Positions 5,889 through 14,377 of a stretch of 17,207 nt of DNA are shown here, in pieces. Origin of the DNA: Clostridia bacterium (GTDB lineage: Bacteria; Bacillota_A; Clostridia; Christensenellales; Aristaeellaceae). A program made the position numbers and the translations under genes. The notes beneath the pieces were generated by a model. The model made no database searches, had not been told where the DNA came from, and saw nothing but the letters and a program-made list of their open reading frames with translations. Numbering within the stretch: the stretch's first letter is position 1; each line of letters starts with the position of its first letter. The stretch spans positions 1 to 17,207 of the forward strand of contig JAGBBE010000131.1 in NCBI GenBank assembly GCA_017938645.1, read 5' to 3'.

Positions 5889-6482
5889 TTATCTGGACGC
5901 GGAGGACATCCGCGCCTCGTATTCTTCCTTGAACAGGCTGTAGACCACGCTGTCGGCATAGGTGCCGTCGTAGAGAAGCGTGGTGCGGCGCAGCGTACCT
6001 TCGCAGGTGAAGCCGAGCTTTTTGATCACGCGCCTGCTTCTCTGGTTGATGGGATAGTGCGCCACGCTCACCACCGGGCATTCCAGCGTTTCAAAGGCGT
6101 AGCGAAGCACCTCACGGCAGGCCTCGGTGGCGTAGCCCTGTCCCCAGTAGTTTTCGCCCAGCACATAGCCGAGCCTGCGGCAGCCCTCCAGCGGACGGTA
6201 CGGATCCTTGTGCAGGCCCACCGAGCCGATCACATGGCCGGTGCTCTTGTCCACGATGGCCCATACGTCTCCGGCGGCGATGAATCCCTCCACCACGCGG
6301 CGGCTGTCGTCCAGACACTTGTGCGGAGCCCAGCCAGCCATGGGACCTACCTTTTCGCTCTGGGCGTAGCCGAACACGTCCACGGCGTCATTGGGATGAA
6401 AAGTGCGCAGCACAAGCCTCGCCGTGCCCAGCACCGGAAAGGTCTGCGCGGCGGCGCGCCGGCTTCTTTTGAACAGATTCAC
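5889..6482 (-). CDS. GNAT acetyltransferase, RimJ/RimL-like
   Basis: A 197-residue GNAT-fold N-acetyltransferase of the RimJ/RimL type (Acetyltransf_3), which transfers an acetyl group from acetyl-CoA to an amine, in characterised relatives the N-terminus of a ribosomal protein. The N-terminal TARLVLRTFHPND (residues 20-32) is the typical opening strand. The acetyl-CoA pyrophosphate loop is WGQGYATEA (113-121), and NQRSRRVIKKLGF (146-158) is the conserved C-terminal helix with its Asn. The start is GTG at 6482-6480, overlapping the stop of the preceding DUF975 gene by four bases (GTGA), with GGAGG 9 bases upstream, an arrangement suggesting translational coupling. The substrate is not predictable from sequence. 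Confidence 0.88.
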   Translation of the reverse strand: MNLFKRSRRAAAQTFPVLGTARLVLRTFHPNDAVDVFGYAQSEKVGPMAGWAPHKCLDDSRRVVEGFIAAGDVWAIVDKSTGHVIGSVGLHKDPYRPLEGCRRLGYVLGENYWGQGYATEACREVLRYAFETLECPVVSVAHYPINQRSRRVIKKLGFTCEGTLRRTTLLYDGTYADSVVYSLFKEEYEARMSSASR

Positions 6483-7408
6483 TCCTCATCGCCTCCGTCA
6501 GAGCGGTCGTCGATGCTGTCCTCGTCGCCGAAGGCCTCGTCAAAGGCGGTGTCGTCCATGCCCATCTGGCGCGCGCTGTTGCGTGCGTCGTGTACGAGCT
6601 TTTCCATGCCGCCGTCACGGGTGGCCGCGCAGTAGAACACCGCGCTGGAGGCGTTGAGGTAGGTCGCTACCATCAGCGAAAGGAACTGAGCCGCGACCAG
6701 AGCGATGATGGGGTTGATATCCACAAGCAGCAGCTGGATCAGGCTGACCAGCAGGTTCCAGCCGATGAAGCTGAGCTGGAGCATGAAGTAGCTCATCTTG
6801 AGGTGCTTCATGGTTTTCTTGCTCCTGCGGATGGCCTCGGAGGCCTTCATTTCGGGATGCTCGGCCAGATAATAGGGCGCCATGCTGTAGCGCATCGCGG
6901 CGATGATGCCGGGAATCACAAACAGCAGCGACCACAGGAAAATCTTCACGAACATGATCACATGCAGCCACAGGGAGCGCAGAAAGAGGTTCATACGTCC
7001 AAAGAGACCCTGCATCACGCCGATTTCCTCGCCGTCATTGAGGCGGATGAAATAGTGATTGCAGCTGATCATGAGTGCGGGCGTCACCACCAGCGCAAGC
7101 AGATTGAGCGCAATCAGCGCAATCCACGTGCTCTGCGGCACGCTTCCGATGGCGGCAAACAGGCGCTGGTAGAGTTCCAGCAATTCAGTAAACTGCACGC
7201 TCTCCGCCGTAACACCCTCAGGCATGGACTGCAGCGCATACGACAGGCTGCTTACAATGCCGTTGATGTCCTCGGTAACAACGCTTTGCAGCACCTGGGC
7301 AACGGTGAGAAAAATGCTGGTAAAAAAGGTGACCACCAGCGCGTTCTGCCAGTATCCCTTCAGCACAAGCTTTGCCCGGTGTTTGAAAAAGAACGAACCC
7401 AAAACCAT
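6479..7408 (-). CDS. DUF975 family membrane protein
   Basis: A 309-residue integral membrane protein of family DUF975, widespread in Bacillota with no known function. About five hydrophobic segments are visible, near residues 22-42, 95-115, 148-171, 208-228 and 232-252. The family signature is the run [20 protein letters not shown] (164-183), followed by a Lys/Arg-rich stretch [14 protein letters not shown] (191-204). The last 25 residues are strongly acidic and probably cytosolic. The ATG at 7408-7406 has AAGGGGAG just upstream. It follows ftsY by 18 bases and overlaps the next gene by four bases, so it should be cotranscribed with ftsY, the receptor through which such membrane proteins are inserted. 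A functional link is only suggested by position. Confidence 0.88.
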   Translation of the reverse strand: MVLGSFFFKHRAKLVLKGYWQNALVVTFFTSIFLTVAQVLQSVVTEDINGIVSSLSYALQSMPEGVTAESVQFTELLELYQRLFAAIGSVPQSTWIALIALNLLALVVTPALMISCNHYFIRLNDGEEIGVMQGLFGRMNLFLRSLWLHVIMFVKIFLWSLLFVIPGIIAAMRYSMAPYYLAEHPEMKASEAIRRSKKTMKHLKMSYFMLQLSFIGWNLLVSLIQLLLVDINPIIALVAAQFLSLMVATYLNASSAVFYCAATRDGGMEKLVHDARNSARQMGMDDTAFDEAFGDEDSIDDRSDGGDEE

Positions 7409-7426
7409 TGTTTTCTCCCCTTGTCT

Positions 7427-8338
7427 TTATTCGAACAGGGCGTCCACAAACTCTTTGGCGTCGAAGCTCTGCAGATCCTCAATGCCCTCGCCCACGCCCA
7501 CGTACATCACCGGCACGCCCAGTTCGCGTACGATCGGGAAGGCGATACCGCCCTTAGCAGTGCCGTCGAGCTTGGTCAGAACGATGCCGTTGATTCCGGC
7601 AGCCTCGCGGAAGGCCTTGGCCTGCGCCAGACCGTTCTGACCGGTGGTGGCATCCACAACCAGAAGGCAGCGCACCGCGGCCTCGGGATATTCGCGGTCA
7701 ATCACGCGGCGCATTTTTTCCATTTCGTCCATGAGGTTCTTTTTGTTGTGCAGACGGCCTGCGGTGTCCACGATGAGCAGGTCGGCATTGCGCGCCTTGG
7801 CTGCCTGAATGCCGTCAAACACCACACCGGCGGGATCAGCGCCTTCCTTGTGGCGAACGATCGGGCAGCGGGCGCGCTCGGACCAGATCTGGAGCTGGTC
7901 AGCGGCGGCGGCGCGGAAGGTATCGGCGGCGCAGAGGATGATGGTGCGGCCCAGGCCCTGGAAGCGCAGGGCGAGCTTGCCGATGGTGGTGGTCTTGCCA
8001 ACGCCGTTGACGCCGACCATGAGGATGATCATGGGCCACTTGAGCGGCATCTTTTCAGCGTCGAGCATACCAACCAGAATATCCTTGAGAGCCTGTTTGG
8101 CCTGGGTGGAGGACTTGAGCTTGGCTTCTTCCACATGGGCGCGCAGCTTGTCGATGGCTTCCATGGCGCAGGCGGTGCCCATATCGCTCAGAATCAGCGC
8201 GTCGGTGAGATCGTCATAAAAATCCTCGTCGATGGGACGGTCGTTGGCCACAGCGGCCTCCATGGCCACGGCCATGTGCTCACGGCTCTTGAACAGGCCG
8301 TCGCGCAGGCGGCTGAACAGGCTTTTCTTTTCACTCAT
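7427..8338 (-). CDS. ftsY: Signal recognition particle receptor FtsY
   Basis: FtsY is the membrane-associated GTPase that receives SRP-ribosome complexes and hands nascent membrane proteins to SecYEG. The 303-residue product has a short amphipathic, basic N-terminus ([15 protein letters not shown]), the helical N domain (about residues 20-95) and the NG GTPase domain. Motifs are G1 GVNGVGKTT (109-117), [11 protein letters not shown] (139-149), DTAGR (191-195), and [10 protein letters not shown] (255-264). The C-terminal [22 protein letters not shown] is typical. The long acidic A domain of E. coli FtsY is missing, as usual in Bacillota. The ATG at 8338-8336 has AAGGAGG upstream. It follows smc, the standard Bacillota order, but after a 184-base spacer containing hairpins. 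Confidence 0.97.
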   Translation of the reverse strand: MSEKKSLFSRLRDGLFKSREHMAVAMEAAVANDRPIDEDFYDDLTDALILSDMGTACAMEAIDKLRAHVEEAKLKSSTQAKQALKDILVGMLDAEKMPLKWPMIILMVGVNGVGKTTTIGKLALRFQGLGRTIILCAADTFRAAAADQLQIWSERARCPIVRHKEGADPAGVVFDGIQAAKARNADLLIVDTAGRLHNKKNLMDEMEKMRRVIDREYPEAAVRCLLVVDATTGQNGLAQAKAFREAAGINGIVLTKLDGTAKGGIAFPIVRELGVPVMYVGVGEGIEDLQSFDAKEFVDALFE

Positions 8339-8522
8339 TGGTATGGGCCTCCTTATGTTTCTATATTTGGGAGGTGTCGGAGGGGTTTACCCCTCCGACT
8401 CTTATTCGTATCTCCCGGCTTTGCCGGTCGGGCGGGGCGTTTGCGCGCTTTCGCGACTGCTACATTAAAACACCGCAGGTGCGGCGGAAAAGATCGCGCA
8501 GCGAGCTTTTTCGACGGACGGA
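8339..8522. repeat. smc-ftsY spacer with GC-rich palindromes
   Basis: The 184-base spacer contains several inverted repeats. The strongest is 8376-8399, with arms GTCGGAGGGG and CCCCTCCGAC around TTTA. Others are 8415-8427 (CCGGC, TTT, GCCGG) and 8473-8484 (CCGCA, GG, TGCGG). No open frame with a ribosome binding site is present. The strong hairpin is not followed by T on either strand, so it resembles a dispersed intergenic palindrome or an mRNA stabiliser more than a terminator. It ends about 20 bases before the ftsY ribosome binding site. Confidence 0.5.
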
Positions 8523-11500
8523 TTACTCATAATCGGTCAGGTTGACACTCACCATGCTGCTCACGCCGCGCTCCTCCATGGCCACGCCAAAGAGGGTGTC
8601 GCAGCGCTCCATGGTGCCCTTGCGGTGGGTGACGACCACAAACTGCGTGTCGGCGCTGAATTCCTTGAGATAGTCGGCAAAATAGCTGATGTTGGCGTCG
8701 TCAAGCGCGGCCTCGATTTCGTCGAGAATACAGAACGGCGTGGGCTTGAGCTTGAGCATTGCAAACAAAAGCGCGATGGCGGTAAGCGCCCTCTCGCCGC
8801 CGGAGAAGAGGCTGAGAAGCTGGCGCTTCTTTCCCGGAGGCTGCACGATGATCTCAATGCCGCAGTTGAGCGGATCGGACGGATCGGACAGGCTGATCTC
8901 GCCGTAACCGCCGCCGAACAGGCGCGTGAAGGTTTCGGCAAAGTAGCCCTGCAGGGTCGAGAACTGACCCACGAACACCGTCTTCATCTGGTCAAGCAGC
9001 TGGGTGATGAGCGACTGCAGATCGCCCTTGGCCTGCTCGAGGTCGTTCTTCTGGGCGCTGAGCTGGGTGAAACGCTCATACTTGACGGTGTATTCCTCAA
9101 TAGCTCCGACGTTGACCGAGCCCATGGCGCGGATGCGGTCGCGGATGCGCTGGGCGTCGCGGTCGGCCTCGCCTTCGTCAAAGCTGCTGGTGAGGGTTTC
9201 GCCGTGGGCGATTTCCTCATTGGCCTTGCGCTGGTCGTATTCCTCTCTGGCCTCCTGCGCTCCTGCATAACTGAGCTCGTAGTTGTTCCACAGGCGGTCA
9301 TTTAACGTGCTCAGGTCGTTGCGGATGCGGCCCAGCGCCATCTCCTGACGGTGCATGCGCTCGGTTTCGTGCGAGGAAAGCCTCTGCGCCGCGTCGATGT
9401 CACCCTGAATCTCGCGCAGCTCCTTCTGCTTGTCGTCGCGCTTCTTTTCAGTGGCCTCCACATGCGCATGAGCCTCCTGAACATGGCGTTCGCAGGCGGC
9501 GATCATGTCGTCGGCCATCTGCTGGGCGCGCTCGGCCTCGGCCACGTCCTCGGCGGCCTGCGTGCGCTTGTGCTGCAGGTTGTCCAGTTCCTCGCGGCAG
9601 GCTTCGCCGTCGGCAATGAGGCGTTCCTTGTCGCGTTTGAGGCGGTCCACGTCATGCTCAGCGTTCTGCAAAGTGAGCATGGCGTCGGTGAGCAGCTCCT
9701 GCGCGGTCTCGCGCTCGCGGCGGGCGCGGTTGAGCGCGTCGGAGAGCTGTTCGGTCTTTTTGTCCAGTTCTTCGGAGGAAAATTCCTCCTGGGTGGACTG
9801 CATCTCGATGCGGCGAAGCTCCTGGGCGATCTCCTCAAGACTTTCGTCCAGCTGTTCCACCGCCATCTGAAGCGCTTCCAGACGCTGACGGTGCATGTCC
9901 ATGTCGTTTTCGGCGCTCTTTAAGCGCTCGGTGTCGCGCACCACGGCGATTTCCTGCTGATGCAGCTCGTACTGGGCGCTTTCGCGGCGTTCCTTTTCGC
10001 CGGCGCGGCGCTGTTCCATCTCGGCGATTTCCTGCTGCGCCTTTTCGGCGTCGGCGTTCAGCTCGCTGAGCTTCGCGGCCAATTCCTTCATCTCGCGCTC
10101 GCGGCCAAGAAGGTTCTGCGCCTTCTGCTGAATGCTGCCGCCGGTCATGGAGCCGCCGGAGTGCATCACATCGCCCTCCAGCGTAACCAGGCGGAAGGCA
10201 TGGTTTCCGGCGCGCATGATCTGGATGCCGCATTCGAGGTTTTCGGCAACCACTGTGCGTCCCAGCAGGTTTTCCACCACATCCCTGTAAATGGGATCGT
10301 AGGTGCACAGCTCGCTGGCCACACCCACGCAGCCCTTCATCTTGAGCACTTCGCGCTCGCGGGCGTTGAGCGTGCGTCCGCGGATGGTGGAAAGCGGCAG
10401 GAACGTTGCGCGTCCCAGACGGTTCTTGCGCAGATAGTCGATGAGCGTTTTCGCGTCCTGCTCGGTTTCGGTGACGATGTTCTGCATGGCCGCGCCCAGC
10501 GCCATGTCCATGGCGGTTTCATACTCGCGCGGGACATGCACAAGCATGGCCACAACGTCGTGCACGCCTTTGAGCTGGGCGCGCTTGGCGTAGGTCAGCG
10601 CGTTTTTGACGGCGTACTGATATCCCTCGTAACCGTCCTGCAGCTCCTTGAGGGTACGCAGACGGGTTTCGGTGGCGCGTGCGGTCTGCAGATCCTCCTG
10701 CACCTGCTTCTGGCGGGCGAGGATGTCCTGCAGCAGCTGTCTGGTGGTGCGCTCAAAATTCTCCGCGCCCTCACGCAGCTCCTGAAGGGTGTCCTCCTCC
10801 ATGCGCAGGTTGGCGCGCGCCTCGTCCAGCGCAGCGGAGAGGGCGCTTTCGCGGTTTTCCTCCTGCGCGATCTGGGCGCTGATTTCCTCGCGTCTGAGCG
10901 TCATCTGCTGCTGCATCGCGCTCTGGCGCGCATGAGAGGTGCGCACGTTCTGCATGCGGTTCATGCGGTCCATGATATAGGACTTGTGCGCGGAGAGCTC
11001 GCTTTCCAGCGCATCGGCCTTCTCGGTGGCCTGCTGATGCGCGGCGCGGCGCATTTCCAGCGCGTTTTTCGCATCGGCAAGCAGCTTTTCGGCCTCGTTC
11101 AGGCCCCCGTCGGACTGGGTCATCGTGGCTTCGATCAGCCTCAGCCTTGCGCGGAGGCTTTCGCTCTCGCCGTCGAGGCGTTCGATGGTCTCGCCGCCGT
11201 TGAAAATGCGGTTTTTGATGTCGCTGAGCGCCTCGCGGGCGGCGTGCAGCGCGTCGTTCTGACGCAGAAGCGCGTCATGCGCCATGCTCAGCGCCTGCTG
11301 GATAGCCTCCTGCTCGTTTTCACCGGCCTCGCGGCGCGCAGTGGCTTCCTCCAGCAGCTGTTCGGCCTCGCGCACGGCGTCCGCCACCTGCAAAAGAGCC
11401 TGCTCCGCGGCGCTTTCGCGCTCGTGCAGACGGTCATAGCGCAAAAGGTACAGCCGCACGTCCAGTTCGCGCAGGGTGTCGGTCAGCGCCAGATATTCCT

Positions 11501-12137
11501 TGGCCACGTCCGCCTGCTTTTTCAGCGGCGTGAGGTTGCTTTCCAGCTCGTCCAGCACGTCCAGAACGCGCACGAGGTTCTCGTCGGCCTTCTTCAGACG
11601 GCCCTCGGCCTCCTCCTTGCGCGCACGGAAACGGCTGATGCCCGCCGCCTCCTCAAAAATGACGCGGCGGTCTTCGCTGCGCTGGCTGAGGATGGCGTCG
11701 ATGCGGCCCTGACCGATCATCGAATAGCCTTCCTTGCCCACGCCGGTATCGCGGAAGAGGTCGATGATATCGCGCAGACGGCACGCAGCGCCGTTCATCA
11801 GGTATTCGCCGTCTCCGCTGCGGTACACGCGGCGGGTGATGGAAACCTCGTCAAACGCCACATTGAGCTGGTGATCCGTGTTGTCAAAAACCAGCGTGAC
11901 TTCGCAGTAGTTGAGCGCCTTGCGCTTTTCGGTGCCGTTGAAAATAACGTCCGTCATGCTGTTGCCGCGCAGGCTCTTGGCGCTCTGCTCGCCCAGCACC
12001 CAGCGCACAGCGTCGCCGATGTTGCTCTTGCCGCTGCCGTTGGGGCCAACAATGCCCGTCACGTTCTGCGGGAACACAATCTCCGTGCGCTTGGCGAACG
12101 ATTTGAAACCGTATATTTCGAGTTTGGTTAAACGCAT
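8523..12137 (-). CDS. smc: Chromosome segregation ATPase SMC
   Basis: SMC forms the ATP-driven dimer that, with ScpA and ScpB, condenses and segregates the chromosome. The 1204-residue product has the full family architecture. The N-terminal head carries Walker A GPNGSGKSN (31-39). A first coiled coil spans about 165-500. The hinge, about 502-670, starts at GYEGYQYAVKNAL and ends in HSGGSMTGGS. A second coiled coil runs to about 1040. The C-terminal head has the signature LFSGGERALTA and Walker B FCILDEIEAALDDAN, and then FVVVTHRKGTM. The ATG at 12137-12135 is preceded by AAGGAG seven bases upstream. Its place between rnc and ftsY is standard. Length is close to the usual 1190 and nothing seems truncated. 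Confidence 0.98.
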   Translation of the reverse strand: MRLTKLEIYGFKSFAKRTEIVFPQNVTGIVGPNGSGKSNIGDAVRWVLGEQSAKSLRGNSMTDVIFNGTEKRKALNYCEVTLVFDNTDHQLNVAFDEVSITRRVYRSGDGEYLMNGAACRLRDIIDLFRDTGVGKEGYSMIGQGRIDAILSQRSEDRRVIFEEAAGISRFRARKEEAEGRLKKADENLVRVLDVLDELESNLTPLKKQADVAKEYLALTDTLRELDVRLYLLRYDRLHERESAAEQALLQVADAVREAEQLLEEATARREAGENEQEAIQQALSMAHDALLRQNDALHAAREALSDIKNRIFNGGETIERLDGESESLRARLRLIEATMTQSDGGLNEAEKLLADAKNALEMRRAAHQQATEKADALESELSAHKSYIMDRMNRMQNVRTSHARQSAMQQQMTLRREEISAQIAQEENRESALSAALDEARANLRMEEDTLQELREGAENFERTTRQLLQDILARQKQVQEDLQTARATETRLRTLKELQDGYEGYQYAVKNALTYAKRAQLKGVHDVVAMLVHVPREYETAMDMALGAAMQNIVTETEQDAKTLIDYLRKNRLGRATFLPLSTIRGRTLNAREREVLKMKGCVGVASELCTYDPIYRDVVENLLGRTVVAENLECGIQIMRAGNHAFRLVTLEGDVMHSGGSMTGGSIQQKAQNLLGREREMKELAAKLSELNADAEKAQQEIAEMEQRRAGEKERRESAQYELHQQEIAVVRDTERLKSAENDMDMHRQRLEALQMAVEQLDESLEEIAQELRRIEMQSTQEEFSSEELDKKTEQLSDALNRARRERETAQELLTDAMLTLQNAEHDVDRLKRDKERLIADGEACREELDNLQHKRTQAAEDVAEAERAQQMADDMIAACERHVQEAHAHVEATEKKRDDKQKELREIQGDIDAAQRLSSHETERMHRQEMALGRIRNDLSTLNDRLWNNYELSYAGAQEAREEYDQRKANEEIAHGETLTSSFDEGEADRDAQRIRDRIRAMGSVNVGAIEEYTVKYERFTQLSAQKNDLEQAKGDLQSLITQLLDQMKTVFVGQFSTLQGYFAETFTRLFGGGYGEISLSDPSDPLNCGIEIIVQPPGKKRQLLSLFSGGERALTAIALLFAMLKLKPTPFCILDEIEAALDDANISYFADYLKEFSADTQFVVVTHRKGTMERCDTLFGVAMEERGVSSMVSVNLTDYE

Positions 12138-12271
12138 TCAGTTACTCCTTCGCACAAGGGGCAGTGCCCCTTGACCCCGGACTGCGCTTCGCGCAGAGTT
12201 GAGCTCCGGTGTTTTGTGTGTGCGTATCAGACCGCCCCTCCACGGAGGGTATCGGGGCTTGCTTGTCCGGA
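12138..12271. repeat. rnc-smc spacer with palindromes
   Basis: The 134-base spacer holds two clear inverted repeats close together: 12155-12173 (CAAGGGGC, AGT, GCCCCTTG) and 12182-12196 (CTGCGC, TTC, GCGCAG), plus a weaker one near 12235-12250. The first ends within a few bases of the smc ribosome binding site. There is no T-run, no promoter I can defend, and no open frame with a ribosome binding site. Confidence 0.45.
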
Positions 12272-12925
12272 TTATTTCTTCAGTTCCTTCAGCGCCTTCT
12301 TGGCGGCGGCCTGCTCGGCGGCTTTCTTGCTGTTGCCTACGCCCACTGCCACGGGCTTGCCCAGCACGCTCACCTGCGCGGTGAAGGTACGGTTGTGGTC
12401 GGGGCCTTCCTGCGCGATGATCTGATACGCCGGAAGATCCAGACCGTTGGCCTGCGTAAACTCCTGCAGGGCGCTCTTGTCGTCGTGACCGCGCCATGCG
12501 ATGAGCTTTTCGTCCTCGCTGTACATGCGCAGGATCACCTCATGCGCTGCGCGGATGCCGCCGTCCACGTAAATGGCGGCAAACACGGCTTCCATGGCGT
12601 CAGCCAGAATGCTGGGCTTGTGACGGCCGCCGGTCTGTTCCTCGCCGTGACCCATCACCAGCACGTCGCCCAGTCCCAGCGACATCGCCAGCACGCTGAG
12701 CGTGCGCTCGCACACCAGCGCAGCGCGGCGGGCAGTCAGTTCGCCTTCGTGCAGATTGGGATATTTCCGATAAAGCATGTCGCTGACGCAAAACTCCAGA
12801 ACTGCGTCGCCCAGAAATTCAAGGCGCTGGTTGTCCGGCAGCTTTGTGGAGGGATGCGTCAGCGCCAGGCGCAGATGGGCTTCATCCTTGAACGCATAGC
12901 CCAGTGCCTTTTGCAGATTCTGCAT
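12272..12925 (-). CDS. rnc: Ribonuclease III
   Basis: RNase III cuts double-stranded RNA, including the long stems of pre-rRNA and of the SRP RNA precursor. The 217-residue product has the endonuclease domain (about 1-140) and a C-terminal double-stranded-RNA-binding domain (about 149-217). The signature is NQRLEFLGDAVLE (32-44). By comparison with known structures the four metal-binding acids are Glu36, Asp40, Asp109 and Glu112, the last two in SILADAMEAVFAAIYVDGG. The C-terminal GNSKKAAEQAAAKKALKEL is the typical final helix of the RNA-binding domain. The ATG at 12925-12923 has CAGGAGGAAA just upstream. It lies between acpP and smc, as in Bacillus. Confidence 0.97.
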   Translation of the reverse strand: MQNLQKALGYAFKDEAHLRLALTHPSTKLPDNQRLEFLGDAVLEFCVSDMLYRKYPNLHEGELTARRAALVCERTLSVLAMSLGLGDVLVMGHGEEQTGGRHKPSILADAMEAVFAAIYVDGGIRAAHEVILRMYSEDEKLIAWRGHDDKSALQEFTQANGLDLPAYQIIAQEGPDHNRTFTAQVSVLGKPVAVGVGNSKKAAEQAAAKKALKELKK

Positions 12926-12954
12926 GGTTTTCCTCCTGATATAAAATACGGCTT

Positions 12955-12985
12955 ACGCCCCCGGCAGATATTCCGCCGGGGGCGT
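12955..12985 (-). promoter_or_regulatory. Strong hairpin in the acpP-rnc spacer
   Basis: An 11-base-pair perfect stem (ACGCCCCCGGC and its complement) closes a 9-base loop. On the minus strand it is followed by AAGCCGTATTTTATAT, which is AT-rich but not a clean T-run, and then by the rnc ribosome binding site. It could act as a partial terminator (attenuator) or protect the acpP message, which often is needed in great excess over rnc. That role is inference. Confidence 0.5.
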
Positions 12986-13034
12986 GGGAACCATTCTCCG
13001 TCACCCAAGCCCCGCGCGAAGCGCGGTAATGGGT

Positions 13035-13052
13035 CCAGGGCTTTAGCCCTGG
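13035..13052 (-). repeat. Hairpin overlapping the acpP stop codon
   Basis: An 8-base-pair perfect stem (CCAGGGCT, TT, AGCCCTGG) spans the last codons and the stop codon of acpP. Directly downstream in the message lies a second GC-rich inverted repeat with core GCGC-TTC-GCGC, around 13012-13025. No T-run follows. Probably a message-stabilising or palindromic intergenic element. Confidence 0.45.
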
Positions 13053-13273
13053 TGGGAATCGATGTACTTGACGACGTCGCCGACGGTCTTGAGGTTGAGG
13101 ATCACTTCGTCCTCCACTTCGATGCCGAACTCGGTTTCGAGCTCAAGGATCATGACCATTACGTTGGCGCTGTCAGCGCGCAGGTCTTCGACCAGACGGC
13201 TGTTTTCGGTGATGGTGGAAGCATCCACCTGCAGCTGATCGGCGATCATGCCGCGTACCTTTTCAAAAGTCAT
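13043..13273 (-). CDS. acpP: Acyl carrier protein
   Basis: ACP carries growing fatty acyl chains on a 4'-phosphopantetheine arm. I place the start at the ATG at 13273-13271 (76 residues) and not at the in-frame ATG nine bases earlier, because the ribosome binding site AAGGAGG abuts that earlier ATG with no spacing but is nine bases from the chosen one. The attachment site is Ser35 in DLRADSANV; most ACPs have DLGADSL. Relative to E. coli, helix II has Asn for Asp38 and Val for Glu41, positions that usually contact partner enzymes, so the protein is divergent. Helices I and IV (FEKVRGMIADQL, VGDVVKYI) are typical. It sits between plsX and rnc, the housekeeping position, without fabD or fabG. 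Confidence 0.93.
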   Translation of the reverse strand: MTFEKVRGMIADQLQVDASTITENSRLVEDLRADSANVMVMILELETEFGIEVEDEVILNLKTVGDVVKYIDSHQG

Positions 13274-13314
13274 GGGATTCATCCTCCTTATGGTATAAGT
13301 GCAAATGAAATGCA

Positions 13315-13331
13315 GTTTTCCTGCGGAAAAC
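13315..13331 (-). repeat. Small hairpin in the plsX-acpP spacer
   Basis: Arms GTTTTCC and GGAAAAC flank a 3-base loop, three bases after the plsX stop codon. It could be a weak terminator or a processing site that separates plsX from the more abundant acpP message. The stem is short and mostly A-T, so little weight is placed on it. Confidence 0.35.
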
Positions 13332-13333
13332 CC

Positions 13334-14359
13334 TTATTCAGCCTTGGGCTCGTCCTTGGGCAGCAGCGCTTCGATCTTGCCGACCACGTTGCCTTCGACC
13401 ATCTGGACGGCCTGGCGGATGGCGCAGGCCATGGCGTGGCCCTTGCAGGAACCGTGCGCCTTGACCACATTGCCGCGCACGCCCAGCAGAGGCGCGCCGC
13501 CGACTTCATTGTAGTCCATGGCTTTCTTCACGCGGCGGAAGGCGGGCTTGGCCAGCAGGCCGCCGATCTTGGAACGGAAGTCGCCGTAGATTTCCTTTTT
13601 GATGATGCCCATGAGGGTACCGGCAACGCCTTCCATGAACTTGAGGATCACGTTGCCCACAAAGCCGTCGCACACAATGACGTCGGCCGCGTCGTTGGTG
13701 ATCTCGCGGGCTTCCACATTGCCCACAAAGTTCAGCCTCTTGTCCGCGCTGAGCAGCTCATAGGTTTCCTTGGTGAGCGCGCAGCCCTTTTCAGCCTCCG
13801 CGCCGTTGTTGACCAGACCGATGCGGGGGTTTTTGACGCCGCGCATGCTCTCCATGTAGGCGCTGCCCATCATGGCGAACTGATGCAGATACTCAGGACG
13901 GCAGTCCACGTTTGCGCCGCAGTCAATGAGCAGGAAGAAATCCTTGCCGTTGGGCAGAAGCGGAGCCAGCGCAGGACGGTCGATGCCCTTGAGGCGGCCC
14001 AGGCGGAACATGCCGCCGGAGAGCACCGCGCCGGTGGAACCGGCGGACACAAACGCATCCACCTGACCGTCGCGCAGTTTCAGCATGCCGTCAACGATGG
14101 CGCTCTGCTTCTTGCGGCGAACAGCCATGACCGGGGCTTCGTTGTTGGTGATGATTTCAGGACAGTCGGTGAGGGTAAGGCGGGCGCGCAGCTTTTCATC
14201 CGCACCGGCAAAAACCTTGTCCACCGTCTCCTTCACCACGTCGATGGGGCCTGCGAGCTCGATTTCAAGCTCCGGGTACAGGCCCAGCGCTTCCTTCGCG
14301 CCCTCGGCAGGGGCCATGGGGGCGTTGTCGCCGCCCATGGCGTCCAGATAAATCTTCAT
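13334..14359 (-). CDS. plsX: Phosphate acyltransferase PlsX
   Basis: PlsX converts acyl-ACP and phosphate to acyl-phosphate, which PlsY uses to acylate glycerol-3-phosphate, the first committed step of phospholipid synthesis in Bacillota. The 341-residue product has the family length and opens with the diagnostic IYLDAMGGDNAP (3-14). Other conserved parts are NNEAPVMAVRRKKQSAI (72-88), FVSAGSTGAVLSGG (103-116), CDGFVGNVILKFMEG (239-253) and GGAPLLGVRGNVVKAHGS (288-305). It is a peripheral membrane enzyme without membrane helices. The ATG at 14359-14357 has GAAAGAGG nine bases upstream. It follows the membrane propeller gene by 18 bases and precedes acpP, its substrate carrier, by 60 bases. 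Confidence 0.97.
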   Translation of the reverse strand: MKIYLDAMGGDNAPMAPAEGAKEALGLYPELEIELAGPIDVVKETVDKVFAGADEKLRARLTLTDCPEIITNNEAPVMAVRRKKQSAIVDGMLKLRDGQVDAFVSAGSTGAVLSGGMFRLGRLKGIDRPALAPLLPNGKDFFLLIDCGANVDCRPEYLHQFAMMGSAYMESMRGVKNPRIGLVNNGAEAEKGCALTKETYELLSADKRLNFVGNVEAREITNDAADVIVCDGFVGNVILKFMEGVAGTLMGIIKKEIYGDFRSKIGGLLAKPAFRRVKKAMDYNEVGGAPLLGVRGNVVKAHGSCKGHAMACAIRQAVQMVEGNVVGKIEALLPKDEPKAE

Positions 14360-14377
14360 TTGTGATCGCCTCTTTCG

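Noticed and set aside
8376..8399. Hairpin considered as the terminator of smc
   Set aside because: It is not followed by a T-run on the minus strand and lies over 120 bases after the smc stop, close to the ftsY ribosome binding site.
9960..12131. Very long plus-strand open frame opposite smc, and similar ones opposite ftsY, plsX, rnc and the TrmH gene
   Set aside because: These are antisense shadows produced by high G+C codon use; they lack ribosome binding sites and family features, while the minus-strand frames are unmistakable proteins.
13274..13282. Earlier ATG for the acyl carrier protein (three more residues)
   Set aside because: The AAGGAGG sequence directly abuts that ATG, leaving no spacing for initiation.
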